Positions 12,701-27,700 are shown, counted from the first letter of the stretch. The stretch is 64,000 nt of DNA from Heterodera schachtii (GCA_023374025.1 SIJG01000005.1:2980427-3044426); one strand, 5' to 3'. The notes: a model not told the origin generated them from the sequence alone. Made by a program: numbers and translations.

Positions 12701-15700
12701 GCTGCTCTGTTGGCTGATGCATTTGGTTGTCGTCAACGGAAATCTGTGAGTCATTTTTTTCAGAAAACTCGAGAACAAAGAGCGAGAATTAACCGCCGAG
12801 ACTGAGACATTAATTGAGTTAAGCCAAGACTGAGAATCCCGAGTAGCCCCTGCTTTATACCCACTTTGGTCTTCGGCTTGGCCCATTGGACGTCGAATTC
12901 GTCGTCGGCCGCCTCGCCAAATGCCTGGATTTGCTGCAGCACTTGGGCAGCCATTTTTTGCTGCTCCATCTCCTGCTGTTCCTGCAGTTGTGCGATGGTT
13001 GCGGCAGACACAGTGGGCACCTGTAATTAAATTATTAATTAATTTAATTTTCCATTTTTTAATTATTTCTATTTTTTGAATTCGAAAATTATTCAAAGCG
13101 ATACATTATGTTTTAATGATTTTTCGGGGTCAGAATCAAGGGAAGTTTAATATTATATTTTTATACATCTCCTATTATCTTTTTCGAAAAAACCCAAAAT
13201 CAGTCAGAAAAGGTGCAAATTTTCAAAAAAGAAAATAGTCGAGACTCTCGAAAGTTTACACGCTAATAAACAAATTGAATTCTGAATTTATTAAATAGCA
13301 CTGATCGAACCCCAAAATTGGTCTAGACATAATTGGTGTGCCATATAATTTTTCCAATTCACCGGCTGCACAGTGTCCGGATAATCGCCGTCCTCCTCCT
13401 CCTCGGACGAGCTGGAACTGGGCCGCCGGTGGTGCTCGTCCGCCGTTTCCACCTCCTCTTCCTCCTCCGAGTCCTCGGCATTGGCCGTGTCATCCGTTGT
13501 CGTTACGGTAATGATCGGTGGCACCGGGTGGGGAGCCAAAGATGCTGAAAATGATCGACTGATCGATCAGTCAGTGGCCTTTTTTTAAATGGCTCTATCA
13601 TTGTTAGAATAATTGTCTTAAGTTGATTATGCGCCAATAATAATAAGATCAACGATTAATACCTTTTGTGCTTTTTGCGTCTGCTGCACCGCCGTCATCC
13701 ATCAGCAGCGAATTGGGCGGTGCGCAAAGTGACGGAGACCAGGGATCCTCCATTTCAATCTGCAACAAATGCCAAAATGATCATGGTAAAACTGATCAGG
13801 ATCTTGTTTTTCCTCTGCCCCTTTATTCTCCCTTTCTTTCTCTTTCTCTCTCTCACACTTTCTCTTCTCTCTCTGACTATCAGCTTAAACTTCTCTGCTG
13901 ACCTCATAGCTGTTGCTGTGCGCATGTTCATCAACAATTCTTCGGTGCTGCACCACTTCTTTGACTGTCTGCTGTTGTTGGCGTTGTTTTCCCTCCTCTC
14001 CTTCTCTTTCTCTGCCCACCTCATAGTGTCGGTTGTCTGCCCGAAAATCGGTTGTGTAAATGCTTCTGGCCACTCTGGTCAGCTCGTCCTCCTCCATCAT
14101 CATCTGTTGGCCTTCCTTCCGCTGATCAATCTGACCAGCGTTTATTCTTGTCCTGCCAAACTGATTAGCGTTTCTATCGTCGCCGTTGCTCCGCTCCCAA
14201 CACCCGCGCACTGTTTCCATGCTGATCTGCTCCAACAGTTCGTCCTCCTCCGTCTCCTCCATACTTGGTGCTGCTACTGCTCCGTCAGCTTGTAGCACAT
14301 TCGGCTGTTGGTGTTGTTGATGCTGTTGCTGCTGATCAGTGTCCTCAGTGAACACCGTAGTCCACAGCTGTTTGCGCGGTGTTACTGTGTTCAAGGGCAT
14401 GTCGTCCCATTGGTCAAGCGGTGCCTTTGAATTTGAAATTTAATTCCGCGAGAATAGAAAACTGATTTTAAATTAGAGAAATATCGCAAAATTGAGCATT
14501 CCGCTGATTCGGCCGAGATTTTCAAAATAAATTTCAGTCTCAAAAGTAATTTAAATTCCAAAAATCATTAAAATTTTGTTGCAGAACCAATCTGAGTCCA
14601 AAAGGCCAGTAACCGAGGCTTGGAGATTTCTCGGATTAAGGGGTCAGTCACAAGTTGTGCCATAAGTCCCTAAAACTGATGCCGAAATAAATATTTACCG
14701 TAAATTTCTGGGTTGGCGGTTGCATCCATGGCTCATCGTCCTCTTCGACGTTGTGCCGCTTTTGGTCCTCAACCGTTTGATCTTGTCCCTCTTCCGCTGC
14801 ACTTTGCTCAGTTTCTGTTTGGAACAGACCAAGCGGATGGCCATATCGGGCAAGGTCAAGCTGAACAGCAACAGCAGAAGTGTCGATGAACGCAGCCGTG
14901 CCAAGTCCGTTGTTACCCTCCGCCTCGTCAGCACGTACTTCTACGGCAAATTCAATTGCTGTTTCTGCTCCAGCATTGCCTTGATGCTGTTGATCAGCAA
15001 ATGCTGCACTTGATGATGGGGGAACAGCAGTTTGTTCCGCCTGAGACAGTTCAAATTTGGCCAATGGCTGCGACATAATGCCAAAAGCGGCGGTGGTAGT
15101 GACATCATCCGTAGCTTTGTGCCGCAGCACACTCGGCACTGCTTGTGGCGGTGCTGCTTGTACCGTTTGCGCTCGTTCCGCATCCATTTGGGCGTCAAGT
15201 TCGGCACATTGCATCACTGAAATGATGCGCAACTGTTCCTCCTCCGACAGATGGTCAAAGCCGGGCGGAAGCGCAACATCGTACAGGGAGGCGGATTTGT
15301 TCAGCGAAGCGCTACCACCGCCAGTGCCCGGGGCGATTTGCCGGTCTTCGCCAGCGGGGCCCGCGGCGGACAGTCCCAACGAGGAATGGGGCCGTTGCGG
15401 CACCGTTTCCGGTTGCAGCTGGACAGTTTGCGGTTGTTGGTCATCCTGTTGAGACGAAGCCGGAATGGTGGTGGTCTGGGAAATGGGCGTGATATTTTGC
15501 ACGTACAAAAACATAAGCCAGTACAGCAATATCAAATAGTTTAATCCATTAGCCCTGGTCTGGCAAGCGGATAGGCTTTGCCGGACTTGACAACCATTTA
15601 ATGATGCGCGATGACCCCCGGGGGGAGCTTTAAAACGCAAAACACGGAAATGCCGTAAATAGTTTTGTTTATTAGTTGTCAACCGACCATGGCCGTTTCC

Positions 15701-18700
15701 AGCGTTTGGCCCGCCTGTGCCATCGCCGTCACCGCCATTTCCTTGGCCTGCTTGGCACCCTTCAGCGTTTCGGAGGCAAATTTGCCAAATTTGTTGCCAA
15801 AGCCGGCAAATGCCGTCGACGTGGCTGTTGCTGGTTTTTGGGCGCTTGAGAAGAACATTTTGCCAATATTTAGGGATGGTGCCGATTGTTCGGCAGATGA
15901 TGATGCAATGGCAACACCAAAAGTAGAAGATGGTTTGGGTGGAAGCGGCGGTGGTGGCGGACGAGGCACGGCAGGACGAGCTAATCAAAAAATATGATTT
16001 TTTAAGCGAAAAATTATTTAAGGTTTATTTTTTTTTTGATTTTTAAAATAAAATTCTTGTAAATTGCTTTTCCTTGAGTGAGAATTTTTTAAAGAATTTG
16101 AAAATTTGATTCATTACAATTGAAAAAATTTCTGAGGCTAAGAATGTGAGACAGATATTCCAGAAAAATAAAAAGTTCTCGAATCAAGAACCGAATCCTT
16201 CTCTCACACATACCACTGAACAATCAGCCTCAAAAAAAAATTGCAAAAATCCGACTCAAATTTTGAATCCCAACCAAACTCCCGTTCAATCCTAAAATAA
16301 TCCGGCATTTTCCCGCCAAATTTCATAGTTTTTCATTTGTTTTCATTTATTTCCTTGATTACCTCCCGCCGCTGCTGCTTTTGCAATTGGCACTGCTTCT
16401 TGTACAGTATGCTTCTGCTTCTGTTGCTCGTCTTCGCCTTCTTCGTCCCCTACAAATGGTTTCGGCACTCTATTCCCATCTTTTTGCTGTTGACCACCAC
16501 CAAATTGGTGGTGCCGTTGTTGTTGATGATGGTAATTAGTGCCGATGGCAGTGGTTGTTGTTGTTGTTGTTTTTGATGTGGTGGTATTTGTTGACAAATT
16601 GTTCTGCTGCGGTTGTCCCTCTTCTGTCCAAAAAGCATCGCCAATTTCTTGCGCTACGCTTAATGACCTAAAATTAAAAAACAATTATAAAAATAATAAT
16701 AATAATTTAAAAATATTAATTTAAGGGAACAGTTTGGTTGTTCAATATTATTATACTTAAATTTTTAATTTTAAGGGCATTAAACATTCATTGAAAAGTA
16801 ATTAAGTCTAAAAATGGCACTTTTATTGCCTCGGCAATCTTTTCGAAAAAATAAAAACAAATAAAAGCAGGTAAAAAATTTTATAAATAAAAATTTGATT
16901 TTATTCGTAAAATTATTTCAAAATAAATTATTGTATTTCCTAAAATGAATTTATATTTTTAATAATTAAATGAAGAAAAATTGTAAAGTAATTGTTTTAA
17001 AAATTTACCTATACAAATGAAACAGACTTTTTCAAAATGGCATAAATAAAAAGAATTATTTAAACCCATAAAACTTCTTTTCGAAATGATGCCAAAAATG
17101 GCATTAATAAGAACAAGCAAAGACTGACTAACAATAAGCATGCCATTCATATATTTACTTTTCAAATTGGCCTTCCATTTTCTTATGCCCCCCCCCCCAC
17201 ACACAATACAAATGCATCGTTTACTTTTGCTCTTCCGTGCTTCCGCCATGTTGTTGTCCATCGGCTGACTCTGTGCCGTGTTCAGTTTCGGCATTTTGCC
17301 GTTGCTGTTGATGCTGTTTCTGTTCTTGGCTTACAATTGGCACTGCTGCTGTTGAACAATGGGAAGAAGTAGAAGAAAGGAAGAAGCATCCGTCGGCGGC
17401 ACAATGAAAGGAAATGGAAAAGCAACGGCGGCGGCAGCGGCGGCGTTTTGCTTTGTTTTTTGATTTTCTTCTTCCCCTTTCTGCTGCTGCTGGTGCACTA
17501 TTGACGCCGCGGGGCAAGGAAATTGGGGTAATGAGAATGGGTTAGCATCGGCAAGCGGCGGTGCCACCACCGCCGCCGATGCCGTAGACGTCGTCGTCTT
17601 TGCCGGGGACGAGGGGGACAGGCCTAAACCACGGGAAGCGATGACAGAGAGGGACGCGTGCACGGGTTGGCCACTGCTGGCCATGACATCGACATTGGCA
17701 AAGCTTCTCACACGCTCGTCGTCTTCCCATTCTGTGGTCTCACCAATGCTTCTCACATTCTCATCTCTCAGTCTCTCTCTAGCATTGGCAAAGCTTCCTA
17801 CTATTTCGTCACCCTCTTTTTCTCTGGCATCACCCGTGCTTCCCACTTTCTCGTCATCCGCTTTTTCTTTGGCATCGGCAATGCACTTTTCATCTCTCTC
17901 ATCGGCCTCTCTTTCTCTAGCATCTGTAATGCTTCCCATTCCCTCGTCGTCGTCCTCTTTTTCCATCTCCCACGCCGGTGGCACAATTTGTCCACCAAAA
18001 CCACCATCACCGGCTAAACAAATGCCTCTTTCGCTGTATTCGCATGGCATTGGCACTATTTGAGGGGAAGCACATCTGGGGCGGACGACGGCATTGCCGC
18101 TGGCGTTGAAAGAATATGCCAATATGTCGTCCCCGTTTTCTTCGTCTCGCCGCTCCATTGGCTGTGCCAATATCACCGCAAGCGGTGCGGCATCGTTGTC
18201 GCTCAATTGTCCCTCGTCGGACTCTGCTTCTGCCCCCATGTCATTCTCAGCGATGCTTGTTCTCTCACTCTTTTTCTCTTTTTCCTCTCTCCCCCTCAGG
18301 GGTTTTTCTCCACTTTCTCTACTTCTTTCGTTCCTTTCTTTCTCTTCCTCTGCTGGTTCCACACTCTCTCTTTCTTCCTCTTCTTCCTCAGCACTCTCAT
18401 CATCTTCTTCTTCTTTTTCTTCCGTTTGTTTCTCCTCTTCCTTCTCTTCCTCCTCTATGTTTTCCTCAGTCCGTGAAGCATTTTCCACGCTTGACACCAA
18501 CGCATTGCCATTTTCGGCACTCCCACCGCCAATTGAACCGGAAAATTGTGGCACCGCAGCGGGTGAGTCAATGGCCTGTGAAAGTGCAGCTGCTGCGGGG
18601 CCCTCAATTTTTGTTGAAAATATGCCGAAAACTGATGCTGCTTCATCAGCAAATTGAGGACGAATGGCTTAATGGATGGAATAAATGCCATGGAATAAAT

Positions 18701-21700
18701 TTTAAGCCGATTTTAGGCAGCAAAAAACACTGAAAATTGGGATAAAATTTATTTTAAAGAATAGAATTAAACTAATCAAGCATTATGAATAACTTTGTAC
18801 TAGCAGAAATTAATTATGTTCTTAAATCATTTCAAGAAAAAACTTTTTTTGCCCGATTGTTTTTAAATGGGTGAACCTGGCAATGTGCCAAGAGATCAGT
18901 CAGTCAGCTGATCAGATGCTTGTGATTTACTGATTTTAAAATCAACATTGGGTTTTTCTGTAAAATCATCCCATTATGCCATCATCCCCTACCGTTTCCT
19001 TCCCTGCACGGCTCTGCCAAGAACGACGGCTCCGTTTCGCTGTCCATCCGCTCCAGTTGCTCCCTGTACATGTTCAGTTCGTTGGACACAAAACGTGCCG
19101 TCTGCTCAATCACTGATTGCCGATGCTCCTTCTGTCGTTGTTGTTCTTCGTGCCATGAACCGGGAAATATGATGCTGTTGTTCACCCGATTCTCTTCTCT
19201 AGTCAAAAATTTCGGAAATGATTAATTATGCCAATTTGGCCAAACATTGAGTCGCCCAGCCCACTGCTGCTTGATTGGCTTCCATCGAAAAGAAATTGAA
19301 AACCGTTTTTGGCACCAACGGTGCCGTCAAATGATTGTTCCACAGTGTCTTGAGGGGCTGACCAAAAATCGGGCGTACTTGGATCGGCAGACGAGGAAAT
19401 CGGTGGTTTCGTGGCACAATTCCCGTTGTTGATCGCTTGTTTTTGGCTGCTATGATCTGCTGTTTAATATCAAATTAGTCGGTCAATTTTAAATGTATAA
19501 TGCTGATCAATCAAAGGACTATTTGTGCTTTGATCAATTCAGAAACCAAAATCAACAATTTGTTTGTAAAAAATGAATCCCTCCAAGTAAAAATGTTCGA
19601 TCAGTCTCAGAAACTGAATGTCGCTTCCCCTTTTCTGAACTCATCATGTATTCAAATTGCTTCTCATTTCTTACCAACGCTCTCCTCGTCCTCCTTCGTG
19701 TCCCTGAGCCACTTGAACTGATCGGACAATGTTTGGAGGTCAACATTGCGCTTGATCAGTCCCATTTTAGTCGAAATGCTGGTGGGCATTGACGTGCCAA
19801 TTTGTTTGGCCCTCCTCTCAACGCTGGCGGTGAACATATTCAGCCATCCCCCTCCTGCTTCCTCGGCCGTCGACTTGACCATTTCTTTTGGCTGATCCGA
19901 CACAATTGGCACAATGCTAAGGCGTTCGTCGGTTGTTTCCGCTCCATTTGAAATTTGACACAATGCCATTGATGACAAGTCATGCCGTCCTTCGGGCTTG
20001 AACGAAGAAGCTTCATAGAGTTGTGCTTCAGCCGCTTTCACCCCTTCATCACGTTCTTCTCCAATCGACACAGCCTGTACTTCCTGAGCTTCTTGGACTG
20101 GCTGCTCATCTTCTTCAATTCCGAATACGTCTTGCACTAGGCTCGTATTTTCAAGCATATTTTTGCCCTGCTCTTCTATCGCTTCTACACCATCTTGGAC
20201 TTCTTGGCAATACACGGGATCGTCATGTTCAATCTGTTGTTCCTTATTGTCGGGCAACAACACTTGCAGCCTTTCTTCCAACTGAATCTGACATTGTTCT
20301 TCCGCTCCAAGTACGGCTTGAACTTCGTCCGTCCCATCTTCTTCAACTTGTTGTTCTTCTTTCTGAGGCCGTTGCTGATCATCGACAACCGACTGTGCCA
20401 TTGTGATGGCTTTTTCTTCCTCTGCTGCCTCTTCTTGTGGCTTCACCGACTGTTTTGTTTTGCTGCTCTCAGCATGTTCAGAGCGTACATGAACCGAACA
20501 TGACGAACTCCTTAAATATGCTTTGTATAATTATAAAATCTTAGACCTGCAACTCCCGTAGGATTAGTCAGGGAAAAATTGGAATTTTGTGGGTTTTGGG
20601 TTAAATTTTGACAAAAATTAAAGTAATTTGGAGACAGGCGAAAGCGACAGACGGGAGTCGCCTGCTTTATCGCAAAATTTCTTGACTCGAGAACCGAGTG
20701 CAAGAATCTCGAGCAGTCTTCTAGTCCAGGATTGCCATTTTCCGCATGCCCGCATTTCGCCCACCTTGACGCTTGCCCGGACGGTGAGCGGCGCGACTCG
20801 GCCACCACGCGCAGAATGTGCTCCCGCTCTTCCGTGCTGAGCCCGGCAAGCGCACTCTCAGGCAACTCTTCCGTCACCGCCGCCGCGCCATCCTCTGGCG
20901 ATCCGCCGTTGGATGTCCTCCGCAACAGTTCCATGATGTCGCCACCACCGCCAGCGGCTGTTTCGCCTGCCGCCGCTCCGCCAATGGACAAACGTTTGGT
21001 GGTGATGTTGCTGCTTCCGCTTGTGGCGGTGGTTGTGGTTGTACTGGTCGAAAATGTGGTTGCCCGTGGGGCCAAAAAAGGTGTCAATTTGGCGGACCAG
21101 GGACGAGCACTACTTGATGACTAGAAAATGGGCGAAACAATAACTTTAAATTTTAAATGTGAAAATAATAAAATAATAAAAAAAAATTGTACATATTCCT
21201 AATTGATCGGGAAAAATGTATTATTTTGATCAAAATTGTATGTTGTCATTGATTGTTGAAATCACCAAATCGCCGCGCAACATGGCATTTTTTTTAATTG
21301 AATTCCCATAGGCCCACCGGGATAGGTTATAAGTTTTTTGGTGATACCAGAAAACCAAGGAGTCTTATTTAGATAATCATGGCATTTAACTCCCGAAAAC
21401 AATGTCGAGACTCAGTTTCGAGCTATCAAAGTTTCAATTTCCCAGAATGTCGAGAATGACATTGCTCATGCTCACCGCTGTCGTTGTTGCGGTTGAACTG
21501 CGTTGCATTAGGCCGGCGAACACGTTCAGTCCGCTGATCAGCTCCTGCTTGAAGCCGGCACGTGCCGCTGCTTCTGCTGGCTGCTCCTCCTGCTGCTGCT
21601 GTTCGCCCATTTCGTGGTGCACTTCATACAACAACTGCTCCTCCCCCTCCCCCTCTTTGTTGGCATGGTGATGTTCTGCCGTTGCTTGCCAACATGACAT

Positions 21701-24700
21701 TTCGGCACCGTCCCTTTAATTGTTTTATGGGCATGATCATATCAAACGTGGTCAATGAGTTGGCATTGATTGATTGCATACGGAGCTTAAAACCTAATTA
21801 AGCAGACAATCCAACTAACAATGAGAAATGAAAAAACACTGGCTGATTGGTTGTAAGGCGTCGCTAGTGATCAAAATATAAAATTGATCAAAAGGATAAT
21901 AATAAAATTAATAGCCGTAAAGATATGCCGGAATTCGAAATGCGAAAAATCCGGCTCCAAAGGGTGCCGGAATGGTGGGATGCGGTTAAAGCTTGGTTCA
22001 TAGAATCGACTGGAAAACTAAAGTACACCCCAACGTATAAAATACTGTACTGACCATCTTTCGGAGTCAGGCGATGAGCACATTTGTTGCGGTTGTTCAG
22101 CATGCGAATGTTGTGGCCCATCTTTGAGCAGTTCACAGTATTTGTCATCAAAGTAAAGGGCCCTTGGATTTTGTTGGATGTGAATTCTGAAAGAGGCACA
22201 AAGTGAAATTTGAAAAATATTTTTCACACCACAGACTCCAAATAAGCAAATTAGAGTCGGTTTCTTTCGTTAATCACAAAATCCCGAGAGGATTGACGAA
22301 ACCGAGACCCAAATTCAAAATCCCAAGATTAAAAATTGAACTTGGACAACAATGTGTGCCCCAAGGCGTAGCCAAATCCTAATAGGCGCTGCCAGAATTT
22401 TTCAAAAATTTTGACTAAAAATGACTAACAAATTTTAAGGATTTGGGGGCTGAATTTAAATAAGATATTTAAGTGAATTTTGTGGCGCCGCCGGAAGAAT
22501 TTTAACGATTTGTTAAGAAGAACGATATGAAGTGCTTTTTCAAAACTCAATTTATTTATTAAAAAATTTTTCATTTTTCGTTTCGGGGGCTTTTCCCCGG
22601 CTAAGCCCATGGTCATATGTCTCGGCATAATTTGTGCTCACATATTTGTTATGTCCCGTGCCGCTTCTTCCGCAATTTGCTCAGAAAGTCGCTGAGCGAA
22701 GAAATTCAACTGAAAAAATATCTTTTTACGGCATTCTTGGTAAACCTTTTTGGTAAAAATCCCTGGATCAGGTTGATTAATTTTAGTCCCAGTAATCCTG
22801 GTCCCGCCCGGTCCAGCTCCAGTGCCCGGCTTAAACAGCCCAATTTTTTTGGACCCGGGTAATTTGGAGGACACTTTATGGGAATTAAGGAGTCAAACGA
22901 CATAATTTTTAATTGTGATTGGCGATAAACGAAAAATTAACGTGTTTTATAACAATTTGTCGTTCGTATTATAATTGGCCACCGGCCCATCCACCGCTTA
23001 AACTGGCTCTTACTCTCGAAAAGCCAGATCTTTTTCAATTTCCATGTGCCGCTTTTCAAAATGCCGGGATCTCGTCATTAAAACTAAAAAAACAAAATGC
23101 CGCTTACTTTATACATGAAGTCGACATCGTTCGCCCAGTCCGTCTGCTGTTGCTTCGCCCATTGTTTGTTGGCTTCCGTGTCTGTCTCGTCCTCCTCCTC
23201 CACACTTCCCCCATTTTCGGTCATGCTTTTCTCTCCAAATGCCATTCGATTTGTTCTCTGTAAGACAATGCTGTTCCTGTTGTCCGTGCCAATGTTGACA
23301 ATATCGACGGCACCGTGCCGACGGTACTGCTCACCCTCGGCTTCGTGCTGCTTTTCACTATCATCCGCCTGATCGTCGCAAAATGATCGACGCAAGCGTT
23401 CGTCAGTGAACATGATGTTCACGTTGCTGGATGTGCAGCTACTGCTTCTGCTTCGGCTGTTCGTCGCCTTTGTACTGCTGCTGTTCCGCTTGAACTGTTG
23501 CTGATGCTCTACCACCGCTGGTTCAGCTACATCAGCAACAATATTCTTGGCATTATCACCGTAATGTTTTGCCGTCTGTAGAAATGGTAATGACGGCAGC
23601 GGCGTCAGTATATTGTCTCCACCGTCGAAGCTGTCTGCCATCATGCCGGAGACGGTGCCGAGGGACAACCACCGTTGTTGACGCCGACCAGACAGCAACA
23701 TGACAGTGCAACTGGCACCACCACCACCAGATTGGCGCCGCTTATGACTCATTCCAACAAGGTTATTTTCATAGTCAGTTTCCATTGGCACGTTTGGAAA
23801 TTCTGCCAACGGAAATACCAATGGTTGAGTTGGCAACTGTTCCGGCGGCATTGAGTCATTGCCTTCTTGCGACAACGGCACATCGAACTCAGACGGACAC
23901 TCGTTGTCCAATGGCACTCGGCTTTGTGCCAAAGTTTTCTCAGATTGTGACATCGTTGTTTCGGCACTCAAATCCGGTTCAACTTTTTGTGGCAGATTTT
24001 GTCGGTGTTGAGCAGCATCAAGTGGTTCCATGTCATTGTCAGAAAGCAGCAACGGAGTTGATGGCTCGTAGAGTTGAGAATGTTCGGCAGAAGAACGGAT
24101 GGAATCGGCACCGGAAGTTGAAGGAGATGAAGAAGGAGCTGGAGAGGGACATGCAGCATCCACAAGTGGTTGTTGTTGCTGTTGTTGGACAGAGTGAACT
24201 TCATGAACAATTTCATGGGGGTCATGCCGAGAGTCAGGCGGAAAAGCATTTGTCGAAAGATGTGGAAAATCTTGTCGAACAAAGTGATCACCATGAAATT
24301 CTTCAATTGAATGCAAATCCGTTGATGAATCCAACGGAGAAGGATTGGAGTCGGCTGGAGAAGTAGAAGATGAACTCATTTCATGTTCATCATCATCGGT
24401 GCGATTGAATTTTTTAATTGCATCATCGGTAAGTTTTAGCACCTTTCGTTCCTCTTCATGTGCCCTTCTCTGGACTGCTTCAATTCGTGCTAACTCTTCT
24501 TCTCCGGCTCTTCTCTGAGCTGCTGCAATTTGGGCCATCTCGTCTTCTTCAGCCCTTCTCTGAACGGATTGAATTTGTGCCATTTCTTCATCGGTCAGTT
24601 CTGGCATTTTTGGTTCCCCTTCTTTTGCCCATCTCTGAACTGCTTTAATTCGTGCCATCTCTTCTTCTTTTACCCTTCTCTGAGCTGCTGCAATTTGGGC

Positions 24701-27700
24701 CATCTCGTCTTCTTCAGCCCTTCTCTGAACGGATTGAATTTGTGCCATTTCTTCATCGGTCAGTTCTGGCATCTTTGGTTCCTCTTCTTTTGCCCATCTC
24801 TGAACTGCTTCAATTCGTGCCATCTCTTCTTCTTGTGCCCTTCTCTGAGCTGCTTCAATACGTGCCATCTCTTCTTCTTGTGCCCTTCTCTGAGCTGCTT
24901 CAATACGTGCCATCTCTTCTTCTTGTGCCCTTCTCTGAACTACTTCAATTCGTGCCATATCTTCTTCTTCGGCTCTTTTCTGTTCTGATTCAATTCGTGC
25001 CATTTCTTCTTCTTCAGCCCTTCTCTGAACGGCTTGAATTTGTTCAATTTCTTCGTCGGTCAGTTGTGGCATCTTTGGCTCCTCTTCTTGTGCTCTTCGC
25101 TGAACGGCTTCAATTCGTGCAATTTCTTCATTTGTCAGTTTTGGCATTTGTTCTTCATTTCTCTTCCATTCTTCATTTTCATTTTCATCAATTTCAACTT
25201 TGGTTTTCTGTCTTGGCAGTGATTTCAGCATCATTTCGAATGAACATTGTTCCGCAAGCTTTCTTATCCGTTCAATCTGTTCCAATTCTTCGGCACTCAA
25301 TTCATTTATGTTGGCACCACCAAAAGTTTTGGCAAATCCATCTGATCCGTCATCATTAGTTTGCTCAATTTCCTCTTTTGTTCGCTGATCATTGACATGA
25401 AGCAGTCCGACCAGGTTGTTCTCCTTTAGTTCCTCCATTTTTTCCATTTTGTCCACTGAATTTGCTGCTTCACCCACAAAATTTCCGGCTTTGTCATCCT
25501 CCTCTTCAAGCAGTTCAGCCGATGAAGCTGATGAATCAGCGTTTGACGTTTCACCGCTGTCCTCCGATTTTTTGCGCAATAAATTCGTTGGTGGTTCATC
25601 TCCAAAAGGTGCTGCTGCATTGTCCAATGAACTTTGCAGAGAATCGGCAGATGATGTTAGCGAGGAGGATGAACCGTTGTTGTTGTTTTTGCGTGACATT
25701 TCAGCCTGGGGAAAGTTCAGCTCGGTGTTCAGCCCATCCTCTTCATGATCAGATTGGCATTTGGTCTGGACCGGAGCTTTCTGATTTTGGGAAATTGGTT
25801 CATTCCAAACGGTTGATGATGACGGCATTTCAGGAGGATGGCATGAGGTGGCACTTGTCCAATCAGTTTGGTCTATGATTTGATCAGGTTCCATCTGAGC
25901 AAATGAAGCAGGAGCATTCCAATTGCCGTCATCGCGAGGCAAAAAAGGTGACATTTCAGTTTGATCAGGTTGACATGAGGGACGCCTCTGAACTACTTCA
26001 ATTAGTGCCTTTTCTTCTTCTTCAGCCCTTCTCTGAACGGCTTGAATTTGTTCAATTTCCTCGTCGGTCAGGTGTGGCATCTTTGGCTCCTCTTCTTTTG
26101 CCCATCTCTGAACTGCTTCAATTCGTGCCATCTCTTCTTCTTGTGCCCTTCTCTGAGCTGCTTCAATACGTGCCATATCTTCTTCTTCGGCTCTTTTCTG
26201 TTCTGATTCAATTCGTGCCATATCTTCTTCTTCGGCTCTTTCTGTTCTGATTCAATTCGTGCCATTTCTTCTTCTTGAACCCTTCTCTGAACGGCTTGAA
26301 TTTGTTCAATTTCTTCGTCGGTCAGGTGGGCATCTTTGGCTCCTCTTCTTTTGCCCATCTCTGAACTGCTTCAATTCGTGCCATCTCTTCTTCTTGTGTC
26401 CTTCTCTGAGCTGCTTCAATACGTGCCATCTCTTCTTCTTGTGCCCTTCTCTGAGCTGCTTCAATACGTGCCATATCTTCTTCTTCGCTCTTTTCTGTTC
26501 TGATTCAATTCGTGCCATTTCTTCTTCTTGAACCCTTCTCTGAACGGCTTGAATTTGTTCAATTTCTTCGTCGGTCAGGTGTGGCATCTTTGGCTCCTCT
26601 TCTTTTGCCCATCTCTGAACTGCTTCAATTCGTGCCATCTCTTCTTCTTGTGCCCTTCTCTGAGCTGCTTCAATATGTGCCATCTCTTCTTCTTGTGCCC
26701 TTCTCTGAGCTGCTTCAATACGTGCCATCTCTTCTTCTTGTGCCCTTCTCTGAACTACTTCAATTCGTGCCATATCTTCTTCTTCGGCTCTTTTCTGTTC
26801 TGATTCAATTCGTGCCATCTCTTCTTCTTGTGCCCTTCTCTGAGCTGCTTCAATACGTGCCATCTCTTCTTCTTGTGCCCTTCTCTGAGCTGCTTCAATA
26901 CGTGCAATCTCTTCTTCTTGTGCCCTTCTCTGAGCTGCTTCAATACGTGCCATCTCTTCTTCTTGTGCCCTTCTCTGAGCTGCTTCAATTCGTGTCATCT
27001 CTTCTTCTTGTGCCCTTCTCTGAACTACAATTCGTGCCATATCTTCTTCTTCGGCTCTTTTCTGTTCTGATTCAATTCGTGCCATATCTTCTTCTTCGGC
27101 TCTTTTCTGTTCTGATTCAATTCGTGCCATATCTTCTTCTTCGGCTCTTTTCTGTTCTGATTCATTCGTGCCATTCTTCTTCGTGAGCCCTTCTCTGAAC
27201 GGCTTGAATTTGTTCAATTTCTTCGTCGGACAGGTGTGGCATCTTTGCTCCTCTTCTTTTGCCCTTCTCTGAACTACTTCAATTCGTGCCCTATCTTCTT
27301 CTTGTGCCCTTATCTGAGCTGCTTCAATTCGTGCCATCTCTTCTTCTTGTCCCTTCTCTGAGCTGCTTCAATTCGTGTCATCTCTTCTTCTTGTGCCCTT
27401 CTCTGAACTACATTCGTGCCATATCTTCTTCTTCGGCTCTTTTCTGTTCTGATTCAATTCGTGCCATATCTTCTTCTTCGGCTCTTTTCTGTTCTGATTC
27501 AATTCGTGCCATATCTTCTTCTTCGGCTCTTTTCTGTTCTGATTCAATTCGTGCCATTTCTTCTTCTTGAACCCTTCTCTGAACGGCTTGAATTTGTTCA
27601 ATTTCTTCGTCGGACAGGTGTGGCATCTTTGGCTCCTCTTCTTTTGCCCTTCTCTGAACTACTTCAATTCGTGCCCTATCTTCTTCTTTTACCCTTCTCT

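Noticed and set aside
18094..18733. Plus-strand Ser/Phe-rich open frames of 187-205 codons
   Set aside because: Antisense of the Glu/Arg-rich exon of the large gene, with no splice signals or initiation context of their own.
22380..22920. Transposon with gene content between 22.4 and 22.9 kb
   Set aside because: Only a partial GC-rich core and some GGGCTT-type ends are visible. No inverted ends or target duplication could be matched, so no element was annotated.
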